From positions 1 to 22,175 of the IMG/VR virus record IMGVR_UViG_3300043464_001224: a stretch of 22,175 nt of DNA. One strand, 5' to 3'. The notes beneath the pieces were generated by a model. That model worked only from the letters and a program-made list of their open reading frames with translations. It made no database searches and was not told the DNA's origin. Made by a program: the position numbers and the translations under genes. The DNA is from a virus. Of this stretch, positions 1 through 8,607 are shown piece by piece. Within the stretch, counting starts at the first letter, position 1; each line of letters begins with the position of its first letter.

Positions 1-100
1 AATTCTGTTTTAGTGATTGCCGTATAGAAAGTTCGGCTGGTTCACGCTCAACAGTAACCTCGGTGTCTGCTACATTAGATTCTTGGTTATTATCTTCCAT
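1..100 (-). CDS. 5' end of a gene cut by the window edge; possible scaffold or head-assembly protein
   Basis: An ATG at 100 opens a frame that stays open to position 1, so only the first 33 codons are visible. The visible N-terminus begins MEDNNQES and is strongly acidic and polar, with many D, E, Q and N. The start overlaps the end of the preceding gene by 11 bases (ATGGAAGATAA), so the two are translationally coupled. The gene is next in the packaging/head block after the small head-region proteins. In many podoviruses the scaffold and then the major capsid protein follow there, and acidic scaffold proteins are common. That role is inference from position and composition only. Confidence 0.6.
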   Translation of the reverse strand, partial: MEDNNQESNVADTEVTVEREPAELSIRQSLKQN

Positions 101-413
101 TTCTATACCTGTCTATTAGACGTTCTTTCATATTGCTGATTAGCTTTCGTTCGGATGCGCCAGACTCATGGTCTGGGATGTACCCTTTATCGTAAGCATC
201 ACCAACCTCAACAGCCCCAGCAGCGCGGTACGCCTCCCTGAGCTTTGATTTACTGGTATAGATTTGTTTAGGGTTAAGCGGATTGCGTGTTGGTTCCATC
301 TCGTCTTGTATAAACAAGTCACGAGCATTGGATTGCACACGGCGCTGAACCTCTGCTATTGGAACAACTTTTTGAGCTACTGGGCAGTATTGAAATAACT
401 GGTATTTGCTCAT
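90..413 (-). CDS. small conserved phage head-region protein
   Basis: This frame encodes 107 residues. The ATG at 413 overlaps the TGA of the upstream coiled-coil gene as ATGA, so I prefer it to an in-frame start 21 bases earlier at 434. The N-terminus has a short YQLFQYCP segment. The middle contains IYTSKSKLREAYRAAGAVEVG, split here by my reading as IYTSKSKLREAYRAAG followed by AVEVGD. This pattern recurs in small phage proteins encoded between portal and capsid genes, whose function is not established as far as I know. The C-terminus is basic. It may be a minor head-assembly or scaffold-associated factor. The coding call is firm and the role is unknown. Confidence 0.75.
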   Translation of the reverse strand: MSKYQLFQYCPVAQKVVPIAEVQRRVQSNARDLFIQDEMEPTRNPLNPKQIYTSKSKLREAYRAAGAVEVGDAYDKGYIPDHESGASERKLISNMKERLIDRYRNGR

Positions 414-1051
414 ATATCCAACTTTGCTAACCACATAAGAGCTTTAAGTCTCTTAATACGATTATTACGCTTGCGTGTAAACTCTTGTGCTTTTTGCTCT
501 GCTTCCCGCAACTGAGCAAATGCCTCATTCTGCAAATCTTCGGCTATCTTCATAGCCATAGAATGGCGCGCCATTACTTGCTCTTGTAAAGCCTGTATAG
601 CTGTTACCGCTTGTCTTTGCTGCTCTAGTCTAGCAGATATTTCGCTTTCTAGCTTAACAGATTGCAGTGCCGCTTCTTGCATCTTTAGCTTAGTTTGAGC
701 CATGCGTAGCTCAATCTCTGCTCGTTTGGCGGCCTTACGCTCTTCTATTTCAGCTAGAATAGCAGCAACAACTTCTGGTGAATCAGTTTGAATTGGAGGC
801 GGTTCAATAGCCTCAAGTTCCTCAAGAGTTTGAGCGCCATGAATAGCCTTGTAAATTAGTCGTTTCCAATCAACTAATTTGCGCTGTTCTTTCGTAATTG
901 CAGTACGTTTTTGTCGCGCTTTTAATAATTGCGCCGCTATTGCTTCTTCTTCTTTTGTTTCCGATTTACTCTTTCTAAACCGATCAAGAATATCAGATGT
1001 GTCTAGTTCACCCGGCTTTAACCCTTGCGGTGCAAATATGGTAGTAAGCAT
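410..1051 (-). CDS. coiled-coil head-region protein, function unknown
   Basis: The product has 213 residues and starts at an ATG. Residues about 30-75 are charged and helical. Residues about 90-200 are a long Ala/Glu/Gln/Lys/Arg-rich stretch with heptad-like spacing, typical of an extended coiled coil, and the last 20 residues are basic (RKRNNRIKRLK). There are no cysteines or transmembrane segments. It lies between the repeat-containing structural gene with its small companion and the small conserved head-region gene, with which it shares an ATGA overlap. A scaffold-like or internal head role would suit the composition and place, but no sequence family is recognised. Function is inference. 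Confidence 0.75.
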   Translation of the reverse strand: MLTTIFAPQGLKPGELDTSDILDRFRKSKSETKEEEAIAAQLLKARQKRTAITKEQRKLVDWKRLIYKAIHGAQTLEELEAIEPPPIQTDSPEVVAAILAEIEERKAAKRAEIELRMAQTKLKMQEAALQSVKLESEISARLEQQRQAVTAIQALQEQVMARHSMAMKIAEDLQNEAFAQLREAEQKAQEFTRKRNNRIKRLKALMWLAKLDI

Positions 1052-1076
1052 GTGTTACACTCTACCATGCCAATTA

Positions 1077-1247
1077 TTAAACACTTAGAGAGTGCTTTAA
1101 TTGTGCAATAAGCGTTTCTGTTTCTAACTGCTGTTTTTCTATATCTGTAAGCAATGCCACATCACCAGTACTGATAGCGCTGGTTTTGAGTTGCATTAGA
1201 TAAGCAAGCTTATTTTCAAACAAAGCAATTAAGTTTTCTATGGTCAT
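1077..1247 (-). CDS. small helical structural-region protein
   Basis: The product has 56 residues starting MTIENLIALFENK, from an ATG four bases after the stop of the large repeat-containing gene. A longer in-frame start at 1286 would overlap that gene by 35 bases and adds an unlikely N-terminus, so I reject it. The sequence looks like a two-helix hairpin: a first amphipathic helix, a short turn around STGDVA, then a Gln/Glu/Leu-rich helix ending in LKHSLSV. Proteins of this size and shape are frequent in phage head-to-tail gene clusters, usually without a known function. It probably works with its structural neighbours. Confidence 0.6.
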   Translation of the reverse strand: MTIENLIALFENKLAYLMQLKTSAISTGDVALLTDIEKQQLETETLIAQLKHSLSV

Positions 1248-1251
1248 AAGC

Positions 1252-3888
1252 TTACCAGAACAATAAACATCTATAGCATTCTGCAAAGGATGCGCGATTT
1301 AACCAAAGATATCTCAAGCCATCTTTAGTTGTAAAAATCTCCATGCGATTACCCAAGACTGCAGTTGGAGCCACATACGGATATTCAGATCCGCCATTTA
1401 TGTTAGCAGTAACTACATTTAACGAATAAACACGTTTGGTAACATCTTTATGAAAGTAGATACGATCCTTGCCATCGTATGCAGTCATAGTGCCAGTTGT
1501 TAGTGTTTCGCTATTTGGGGATGTCGCCATTAAGTTAAATCTATCGGTTGTAATATCCCAACGATCAAATCCAGCTACAGCACCTCCACGGGTACAGTAC
1601 ATGTATTTACCGCGATAATTTTCGTCAGACGTTCCAAAAGCCCAGTTAACATTTGCTCCTAAGCCTTTTGCTGTTTGCTCTAAAATTACATACCCAGTAA
1701 CTGCGGTTACTGGTGCTGTGCCAGCGGCGAAAGTTAGCGTGTTGGATGTATTGCTAGTAATTGCTATTTCTTGAGGCGAACCAGTACCAGCGATCATTCG
1801 CACACGCTTACCTGCCCAAATATTTACGGCCCAAGATTTTGTTGTATCTTGTAAGGTTGTTGTTGACTGCGTGCCAGTAGCAATTCCAAAGTCAGCTGCT
1901 CCGATCGCTGCTGATGTGCAAATTGAATACCTGCTTACTCCGTTTGTTGGCGCTGTGGCAGCAGCTACAAAGGTTAAGGTGGTTGCTGTGTTACTTGCAA
2001 TTCGCACCATTTGCCCAGTAGCTAAACCGCTTGCTGCGGTTACTGCTGATGCGTACATATACAAAGTACGCCCTGCATGTTCGTTTACCGTCCAGGTTTT
2101 TGATGCATCTGTTAAGGTACTTGTGCTTTGTGAGCCAACAATAGTTGTAGATGCTGGCGTTCCTGCCATTGTGTAAGTAAATGTTGTTGCCGACGGTACT
2201 GTCGCAATCGCCACATTAGTTACGTTGAAATTAGCATCTGTAGCGCCACGCACCGTGACTAACTCACCTACTCTAAACTGATGTGGATGCGTTGTTGTAA
2301 TTGTTGCCGTTGTTGTTGCATTGGCTAAAGTAGTTATTGCAATCGGTTGATACCCGCCGACAGTTGCTGATGCGTTACGAGCTATTCCAAAATCTTGTTG
2401 CCGTCCATATGTTTGAACTTGCGATTCGAAGTTAATTATTGGTACTGCTGCAATACCACCTGCAAAAATGTACCCCTTGTCCGGATCGCCTTGAATGGAA
2501 TAAACGGAGGTATTGTCAGGTGTAGTTTGCCACGTTCCAACAACTGTCAACGCAGTAGCTGTATTTGAAGCGATTGGCCTAACTTGTCCTGCTCCTGTTC
2601 CAGCTAAAATACGAACGGCATAATTAGCCCATCTATTCGTCGCCCAACTTTTGGTACTGTCGGTCAATGTTGAAGTTGCACCAGAAGTTGCTGTGCCTGC
2701 ATCAAAACCGATAATCATGTAACGGCTAGTGGATGTTGGTGCTGTTCCGGCTGTTGTCCAAGTTAAAGTGTTGCCTGTATTACTAACTATTTGTCTAATT
2801 TGACCTTCGCCAGTGCCAGAATAAATATAAACCCAATAGTTAGCCCATTCGTTTGTTGTCCACTCTGCTCGTTCTGTTCCTAAGTTAGTGTCTACTAGCG
2901 TAGTTGTGGTTCCACCCGTAGCGCAACCGTTTGCCCAGATACTAGCATTTTCAGACATGCGCTCTAAGCTTATATCCGTAACAGCTGCGGCCAAGATATT
3001 TGTCATGGTTGGCATGACATACCAAGTGTCGGTCAAAATGTCGTATATTTGTGTTGTATAAAATGGCGCTGTGGCAGTTGCTGCATTAGGCGATACAAGC
3101 ATGATCATGCCAGATTGAATACGAAACACTGACGTAGAATCAGGTGTAACCGCCCAAGCTGAATCAAGCGTTATATCTTGTGATTCAATAGCATACGCAG
3201 ATTGTGCGCCAGCAGTTGCTGCAATAGCGGGTGCAAATATGGCTGGATTATTGAACGTCATATTCATCTGCGTTGTATCGCCAACCGTTAAAACAGTTGC
3301 TGCATTTGAGAGAATACGTCGGTATTGTCCTACACCGGAGTTACCAGTAATTCGCACTGTATATCCAGCGTATTGATTGACTGTCCATGCTTTAAGGGTG
3401 TCTGTGAGAGTAATACCGCCTAAAGCATTTGCAACAGCAGTAACAACACCACTGTCGTGAACTGTTGGTTCTGCAACCGCAGTAATTTTCCTGCGCTGCC
3501 CTGCTCCAGTACCAGAAATGATCACAATGTCGTATCCCAACATTGCTTCCATAGAAATAGCAGGAATGCGTAATGTTGTGGATGTTGCTGAAATTACTTT
3601 ACCTTGTGGCCCGTATGCTCCAGCAAACTTCATAGCCGATACGTTAAATGGCGAAACGGCTGGTGAAGACAAAACTTGGTACATATCTGTCCAAGTGTCA
3701 TAACGAACAAAGTTTGCAGCTGCAATTAAGTAATAAATATAACGTCCGTGTTCTGTCTGTAAAAAGTCAGGATTATCAGGGGAGCAAGTTGACGATACAG
3801 CTGACGAAACAACAGGAGCGAAACGGCACCATTCCCATGTAGGCAAATCAACTTGGCGTGTCAAAGTGTTTTTATTAAGTGCTGGCAT
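1252..3888 (-). CDS. large repeat-containing virion structural protein
   Basis: The product has 878 residues and an ATG start. About six imperfect repeats of 55-70 residues run through residues about 100-740. Each has a first half like TLTDxxKxWxxNxWAGYxVRI, then a glycine loop GTGAGQxRxI, then SNTATxLTV and a closing xxPDxTSxYxI strand. These look like small all-beta modules. Between them are kelch-like segments (YDTWTDMY, YDILTDTWYVM, FDRWDITTDRF), suggesting a propeller-like core. It is rich in Thr, Ala, Val and Asn and poor in charged residues, as many exposed phage proteins are. It follows portal and a small structural gene. It could be a tail hub or nozzle, a vertex protein or a fibre. 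The structural assignment is firm and the exact role is open. Confidence 0.75.
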   Translation of the reverse strand: MPALNKNTLTRQVDLPTWEWCRFAPVVSSAVSSTCSPDNPDFLQTEHGRYIYYLIAAANFVRYDTWTDMYQVLSSPAVSPFNVSAMKFAGAYGPQGKVISATSTTLRIPAISMEAMLGYDIVIISGTGAGQRRKITAVAEPTVHDSGVVTAVANALGGITLTDTLKAWTVNQYAGYTVRITGNSGVGQYRRILSNAATVLTVGDTTQMNMTFNNPAIFAPAIAATAGAQSAYAIESQDITLDSAWAVTPDSTSVFRIQSGMIMLVSPNAATATAPFYTTQIYDILTDTWYVMPTMTNILAAAVTDISLERMSENASIWANGCATGGTTTTLVDTNLGTERAEWTTNEWANYWVYIYSGTGEGQIRQIVSNTGNTLTWTTAGTAPTSTSRYMIIGFDAGTATSGATSTLTDSTKSWATNRWANYAVRILAGTGAGQVRPIASNTATALTVVGTWQTTPDNTSVYSIQGDPDKGYIFAGGIAAVPIINFESQVQTYGRQQDFGIARNASATVGGYQPIAITTLANATTTATITTTHPHQFRVGELVTVRGATDANFNVTNVAIATVPSATTFTYTMAGTPASTTIVGSQSTSTLTDASKTWTVNEHAGRTLYMYASAVTAASGLATGQMVRIASNTATTLTFVAAATAPTNGVSRYSICTSAAIGAADFGIATGTQSTTTLQDTTKSWAVNIWAGKRVRMIAGTGSPQEIAITSNTSNTLTFAAGTAPVTAVTGYVILEQTAKGLGANVNWAFGTSDENYRGKYMYCTRGGAVAGFDRWDITTDRFNLMATSPNSETLTTGTMTAYDGKDRIYFHKDVTKRVYSLNVVTANINGGSEYPYVAPTAVLGNRMEIFTTKDGLRYLWLNRASFAECYRCLLFW

Positions 3889-3897
3889 AACTATTCC

Positions 3898-4368
3898 TTA
3901 GACAAATTCAAGTCGGCTTCTAATTGATTGTGCGTATGTTTGTTTTGCAATGTTTATGTATTGTTCTCGATCCATACCTGCATTACTTACCATGTTAGTT
4001 ACAGCCGTGACTGTTGCCACTGTTGCCACTGTTGTAACAGCTGGGAGCGTACCTGCATCAATAGTAACACGTTGTCGCTGTTGACCATCCACTACTGCAT
4101 TTGATTCAAGTAGTTTAACGATACGCGACAGCATTGTAAGCAAATTATCGGTTTGTGCGGCTGTAATAGGAACTGGCGCTGATGCTGATGCTGTGACTGG
4201 AATAGCTACAGATGCCGAAATAGGTATTGGATTAGAGGCTGAAATAGTGCCGCCATCAACGCCGTCATCACCCAAAGTGATTTTTACCCGCTGGTGGTGC
4301 GCTCCAGCAATCTCATCAGTCGATATTATCGCACCAGATCCGGGGGTATATCCTACATTATCTGCCAT
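3898..4368 (-). CDS. small virion structural protein
   Basis: The product has 156 residues from an ATG six bases after the portal stop. The N-terminal half contains the signature SGAIISTDEIAGAHHQRVKI followed by TLGDDGVDGG, a pattern I recognise from small phage structural proteins encoded near portal or tail genes. A Ser/Ala/Pro/Val-rich linker follows, then a short leucine-rich helix (LLTMLSRIVKLLES, residues about 75-88) that could trimerise, then a Thr/Val repeat (TVATVATVTAV) produced by a short DNA repeat around 4010-4030. The C-terminal 35 residues look like a second helix. It is probably a trimeric fibre-like or decoration protein. Family membership is from memory and the role is inference. 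Confidence 0.7.
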   Translation of the reverse strand: MADNVGYTPGSGAIISTDEIAGAHHQRVKITLGDDGVDGGTISASNPIPISASVAIPVTASASAPVPITAAQTDNLLTMLSRIVKLLESNAVVDGQQRQRVTIDAGTLPAVTTVATVATVTAVTNMVSNAGMDREQYINIAKQTYAQSIRSRLEFV

Positions 4369-4374
4369 GCGTCA

Positions 4375-6987
4375 TTACTCAAGCTCAATGCCAGCTGGAT
4401 TGCCGTCATCGTCTAACCAAATCTTTTTTACACTAACTTCTGGCTTTTCAACAGGCTCTTCTCGTATCTCAATGCCTGTGGGGTTGCCGTTTTCATCAGC
4501 TATTATCTTACCTGACTTTTTACGCCCAAACGGGTTACCACCGCCCAAAGCTACAACTTGCGGGCCTTTGTTGATACTATCCATTTGCATACGAATGCGT
4601 TCTAGCTGGTTCTCGCTAGCCAATCGCCGCTCTTCCATCAGCTTTTCAGACTCAGATAGGCGTATACGCATTTGCTCAAGCTCAAGCTTTTGAATCTCAA
4701 GGATATGCTGCATCTGACTTGATTCTTGCTTAATGAGAGCCTTGTCAGCTTCGGTTTGAGCATTAGACTGTACTTTAAGCATATCAACCTGGACAGATTG
4801 TGCTTTTATTTGCACCTCTTGTTGGTCAATACCTAGCTTTTGTTGCTCTATAAACTCCTTAAACTGCTGGTCTTGAACCTTAAGCTGAGCATCAAGCTGG
4901 TCACGCTGCATCTTAAGCTGCTGCTCTTGCATGGTGATTTGATTTTTAACTGCGCGGTCTTGAGCCTCCATTTGCGCTTGTTGCATTCTAGCTTGAGCTT
5001 CTATTTGCGCGATTTGCAGCCTACCTTGCACTTCTTGCATGACAGGATCCGGCGGAGGCGGTTGCTTAGCTGCTTCTTCTTTCGCAACAGCAATTTCACC
5101 AATTTGTTGAAGGGCTTTGGTAAATATGCCATCTAACTCTTTGCCTCCCTTAAACCGCTTAATCATGTTTTGAAATAGCGAAATGCTAAAGTCGATAAGA
5201 GGCGGGTACTGCTCTACAAGGCCGCGCATTTGATCAAAGAATTGCCCTGCTGTCTGAATAAGCTGGCTACCTTCTTGGGCTTGCTGTGCCTGATCGATAG
5301 CAACCATTGAGTCTGTAGCAATTTCAATGCGGTAAGAGCGTTGTTTGTTATCCCGTAGGATACCCATGATTTGCTCTTTTACCTGGTCAATTTGCTGTAG
5401 TGGGTCAGGCATTGGAGGCGGCATTGGCGGCATACCCATGTCACCTGGCGGCATACCTTCTTGACCCATTTCTGGCATTGGTGGTGCTGGCGGCGGCTGA
5501 GGATTAAAGATAGTTGGCTCTATAAGAGCGTCAGCATCGCCTACATCAAAGATGGTCTCTGGCTCAAACTGCTCCGCAATAATTGTGCCGAGGTTTGCAA
5601 CAGAATCAGAGATAAACTTGGCAAACATGTTTTGGCGAACGATTAAGCCAAGAGATGACCACTGCGATTCTAGCCTGTTTGCGGTTGCTGACTTGTACTG
5701 CTCTGAAGTACCACGAAGCAGGTCAGACACCTTTAAAGTCTCGTAAAGCTGCTGTAGTGCTGTTTGTCTAGCGCCCTGGAGTACGTTAAGGGCGTTGATA
5801 TATGGCTCAATGTTGAGGCTTTCAATGCCGTTAGCGAGGCCACCACGCTGCTTGTAGCTAGGCCAGTTAGTAACTGGGATAACTTTAAGGTCACCAGTGT
5901 AGAGCTGTTCTACCTGATTACCCAAAGTTGCGTCATAAAGCTGGTTAGTGCGAATAGCTTGGGTAACGGCGTGGATACGGGTTGTGAGGCGCTCAACCTC
6001 TAGGATTTGGTCTTTAACGTGAGCGTAATCTGAGACTGGGACTACAGAGTCTGGGTCTGCTGTTTGGCGAATAACTGAGCAGGGATAAAATTTGTCAAAC
6101 TTGGTAGGTGGGTCTGATGTTTCAATGACTGATTTATCACCACCTTTTTGCATCCAATAAACTTTACCAGTAGCTTGGCACCAAACCTCGTATAGCTCTG
6201 CTTTGCCCTCAAACTTGTCATCTTTACGAGCAATATCTTTTTTTATAACTTCTGGATAGCTATCGTATTTAAGGTCTTTAGCTACTTCTTTACCAAACTT
6301 CTCCTCTGCTTGCGCCCGATCCAAGAAGGCACGACGCGATTGCCACTCAATTTCTTGCTCGTTTCGTGCGTCGGAGCAGTCATAGTCAGAATACTGAACA
6401 ACCTCAAGAATTGCTTTTTCTTCAGCTTTTCGCTCAACTTCAAGGCTACTGAGCATAATACCGCCAGGGCCACTGCGAAGATTGCTCGTATCCCCATCAT
6501 AAGGCTTACCCTCTCCATCTAGTATTGCGCCTGTAGGGTCTTTAATAAGTGCAATTTCTTGTAAAACAGTCTCAAACTTAGCGATATATCGCGCCCAAAG
6601 GACTGATTGACCAGTAAGCAAAAGCTGTAAAGCAGCATTAAGACCAACTAAGTGAAAGTCAAAGTGACAATCCATAGCGTACTGAATGTTACGCTCTAGG
6701 ATGACGCTACCCAGTTGGTAAGGTATGCCGCCTGTACGTTTACGGGTATTAACCTCTGCGCGGGGAGTAGAGCTAAAATAGGCGGGTAATAAGGTTTGGT
6801 TACAGTACCACCAGACGTTAAGACGACGCTCAACATCGTTAAGCATCCCGACTTGCTTTTGAGCGTTATAAACCCTGATTGACTCTTCTGCGTATTCTAT
6901 GAACTTTTTGCGACGTTCTGCCGAATCTGTAAGCTGACTTTTCCACCACCTTGGGCTGTACTTTTGTGAGAGTGGTGCAATCTTCAT
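4375..6987 (-). CDS. portal protein
   Basis: The product has 870 residues and its ATG overlaps the TerL stop as ATGA. The N-terminal ~480 residues have the pattern of large podoviral portals: an early helical region with NVWWYCNQTLLPAYF (residues about 50-65), ERNIQYAMDCHFDFHLVG, an acidic alpha/beta middle, and a helical region near ARQTALQQLYETLKVSDLL. A proline/methionine-rich linker follows at about 490-530. From about 640 to 800 there is a Gln/Met/Lys/Glu-rich coiled coil that would fit a long C-terminal barrel extending into the capsid. The tail carries two similar motifs, ADENGNPTGIEI and LDDDGNPAGIEL. The portal is the dodecameric ring through which DNA is packaged and ejected. The call rests on position directly after TerL, length and fold-like pattern. 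Confidence 0.88.
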   Translation of the reverse strand: MKIAPLSQKYSPRWWKSQLTDSAERRKKFIEYAEESIRVYNAQKQVGMLNDVERRLNVWWYCNQTLLPAYFSSTPRAEVNTRKRTGGIPYQLGSVILERNIQYAMDCHFDFHLVGLNAALQLLLTGQSVLWARYIAKFETVLQEIALIKDPTGAILDGEGKPYDGDTSNLRSGPGGIMLSSLEVERKAEEKAILEVVQYSDYDCSDARNEQEIEWQSRRAFLDRAQAEEKFGKEVAKDLKYDSYPEVIKKDIARKDDKFEGKAELYEVWCQATGKVYWMQKGGDKSVIETSDPPTKFDKFYPCSVIRQTADPDSVVPVSDYAHVKDQILEVERLTTRIHAVTQAIRTNQLYDATLGNQVEQLYTGDLKVIPVTNWPSYKQRGGLANGIESLNIEPYINALNVLQGARQTALQQLYETLKVSDLLRGTSEQYKSATANRLESQWSSLGLIVRQNMFAKFISDSVANLGTIIAEQFEPETIFDVGDADALIEPTIFNPQPPPAPPMPEMGQEGMPPGDMGMPPMPPPMPDPLQQIDQVKEQIMGILRDNKQRSYRIEIATDSMVAIDQAQQAQEGSQLIQTAGQFFDQMRGLVEQYPPLIDFSISLFQNMIKRFKGGKELDGIFTKALQQIGEIAVAKEEAAKQPPPPDPVMQEVQGRLQIAQIEAQARMQQAQMEAQDRAVKNQITMQEQQLKMQRDQLDAQLKVQDQQFKEFIEQQKLGIDQQEVQIKAQSVQVDMLKVQSNAQTEADKALIKQESSQMQHILEIQKLELEQMRIRLSESEKLMEERRLASENQLERIRMQMDSINKGPQVVALGGGNPFGRKKSGKIIADENGNPTGIEIREEPVEKPEVSVKKIWLDDDGNPAGIELE

Positions 6988-8408
6988 ATTCTAGCTCTAC
7001 CCTGTTGTGACCTGACGCTTGCTATATAACTTTGTAGTTTAATTAGACCTTTGTTGAATACTTCTGCTGGTTGCTCCCACTTTGAGTCAATTAACCTAGC
7101 TTTACAGAGGTAGCGTAAAGCATCCACTGCGTGATCATTGCCGCTAGTGTCTAAGTCCTCTGGCTTGCGCTTGTCTATCGACATTGATGGTAAAGTTTCT
7201 AAAAGGTATGGGCAAGTAGCGAAAATGTAAAGCAAAGGCGGATTAGACACTAACCTTTGACGTATTTGCGACCAGCCTGATAAGCGATCATTATCCGCTG
7301 CTCTAAACGCGGGATGTTTGTACTTGGCAAAAACAGCGGTGAATTGGTCGTTAATGCTTGGGCCACCCTCATGGCTGAATATGCTAGGGTCAGCAACAGC
7401 TATTGGATTTTCTCCCACGGAAATGCTTGCGATTCGATTGGCTTGCTCGACGTTATCAACTCCTTTTCCCCACATTTCCCTATAGATGACAATACTTCCT
7501 TTTGGATACGGTACTTCGTTACCTCTGTCATCACGTCCAGAACTAACAGCACCCCAGACAGCAGCAAAAGGGCTACGATAACCCCAGTCATAGCCCAAAT
7601 AACGGGGCCAATGTTTAGGGACGTTAAAAGGAGCAATGATATGTTTAGAGCTAAACTCAGGAAAGTAACTACCTTCATGTATTTCAAAATCTCCCTCTAG
7701 CCAAGCTCGCACCAGCTCTGGACTACCTACCATGTGCAAGCGGTTAATGTACTCTGGGTCACGGGCTAACAGTATCTGGTTGTCGTGTACCCTACTTGGT
7801 ATGTAAATGTAATCAAAACCAGAACCGTTAGGTAGCTTCTTTTCTAAAACCTTCATCCCTTTAGGCGCTGGCTTAATAAACAACTCTTTAAGCCAACTAT
7901 GACCTATACCACCAGGGTTAAACGTAAGAATAACCTGACCGCCTCCCTTGCCTCGTAGCGCTCCAAATAGCTTCCAGATACAGCTTGGGTCAGCATAGTT
8001 ACCAGCTTCTTCTATAGCGCAATCTGAGAGGTTCTGGCCCTGATATTTCTCAGCATCAGCATCATTAGCTAAAGGTCTAAAACGTAGGCGACCACCCTTA
8101 AGGAAGGTAAACTGCTTTTTCTGGTCTTGCCAGTGCGCTTTAAGCGGCAAATATATCTGTTTTGCTCGCTCAATAAGGTCATCAGCTTGAGGTAATTCTT
8201 TACGAAAAAAGATAGCATTAAAGTCTGGCCCTAATTGTTCCTGCTTGATAGCAAACTTGCCTAGTACGCCGTCAGTTTTACCACCACCACGCGCACCACC
8301 ATAGCCAACTAGCGTAATAGGACAGGCTACTAAAGCCTCTTGTGGGCCAGCTTGAGGTGCCCAAACTATCTGCTCATCAGTCCTATGCTCAGAAAACCTA
8401 TCTTCCAC
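6984..8408 (-). CDS. terL: terminase large subunit (packaging ATPase and nuclease)
   Basis: The product has 474 residues. The Walker A motif GGARGGGKT is at residues 37-45, the acidic Walker B-like segment SDCAIEEAG near 126-134, and the coupling-type segment ILTFNPGG near 160. The C-terminal RNase H-like nuclease shows YLGYDWGYRSPFA near 270, VADPSIF near 340 and a late acidic motif NDHAVDALRYL near 433. Together these define a terminase large subunit, which cuts concatemers and drives DNA into the prohead. Translation appears to start at GTG 8408, overlapping the upstream zinc-ribbon gene by 11 bases; no other start precedes the ATPase motif. Length is normal for the family. It is followed by portal with an ATGA overlap. 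Confidence 0.96.
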   Translation of the reverse strand: MEDRFSEHRTDEQIVWAPQAGPQEALVACPITLVGYGGARGGGKTDGVLGKFAIKQEQLGPDFNAIFFRKELPQADDLIERAKQIYLPLKAHWQDQKKQFTFLKGGRLRFRPLANDADAEKYQGQNLSDCAIEEAGNYADPSCIWKLFGALRGKGGGQVILTFNPGGIGHSWLKELFIKPAPKGMKVLEKKLPNGSGFDYIYIPSRVHDNQILLARDPEYINRLHMVGSPELVRAWLEGDFEIHEGSYFPEFSSKHIIAPFNVPKHWPRYLGYDWGYRSPFAAVWGAVSSGRDDRGNEVPYPKGSIVIYREMWGKGVDNVEQANRIASISVGENPIAVADPSIFSHEGGPSINDQFTAVFAKYKHPAFRAADNDRLSGWSQIRQRLVSNPPLLYIFATCPYLLETLPSMSIDKRKPEDLDTSGNDHAVDALRYLCKARLIDSKWEQPAEVFNKGLIKLQSYIASVRSQQGRARI

Positions 8409-8607
8409 TCACCATCACCGCGTTAGTGCCATAAATCCGCTCTACACTACACTTAGGGTTTTGACAGGCAAAATAATCACCAGTAGGCCCAGCAGATAAA
8501 CCTACAAACTTACACCCATCCTCAACCTTAAGCGTACTAACATGCCCACAAACAGGGCAACGACACGTCTCACTCACCTCTTTTGGCTCGCTATGCTCAA
8601 TCCCCAT
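8398..8607 (-). CDS. small zinc-ribbon protein between TerS and TerL
   Basis: The product has 69 residues from an ATG preceded by AGAGG. Two cysteine pairs, CPVCG near residue 18 and CQNPKC near residue 48, are separated by about 28 residues, which fits a zinc ribbon. The region between has a GLSAGPTGDYFAC segment typical of a beta hairpin that supports the second metal knuckle. It overlaps the preceding zinc-ribbon gene by 34 bases and the TerL start by 11 bases. It may assist packaging or regulate late genes; neither is shown by the sequence. Confidence 0.72.
   Translation of the reverse strand: MGIEHSEPKEVSETCRCPVCGHVSTLKVEDGCKFVGLSAGPTGDYFACQNPKCSVERIYGTNAVMVSGR

Noticed and set aside
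1248-1286. Longer start for the small helical gene at 1077
   Set aside because: It would overlap the preceding structural gene and add an atypical leader; the ATG at 1247 follows that stop by four bases.
4840-5136. Leucine-rich rightward frame opposite the portal coiled coil
   Set aside because: It is the complement of glutamine- and lysine-rich codons in the portal gene, a common artefact.
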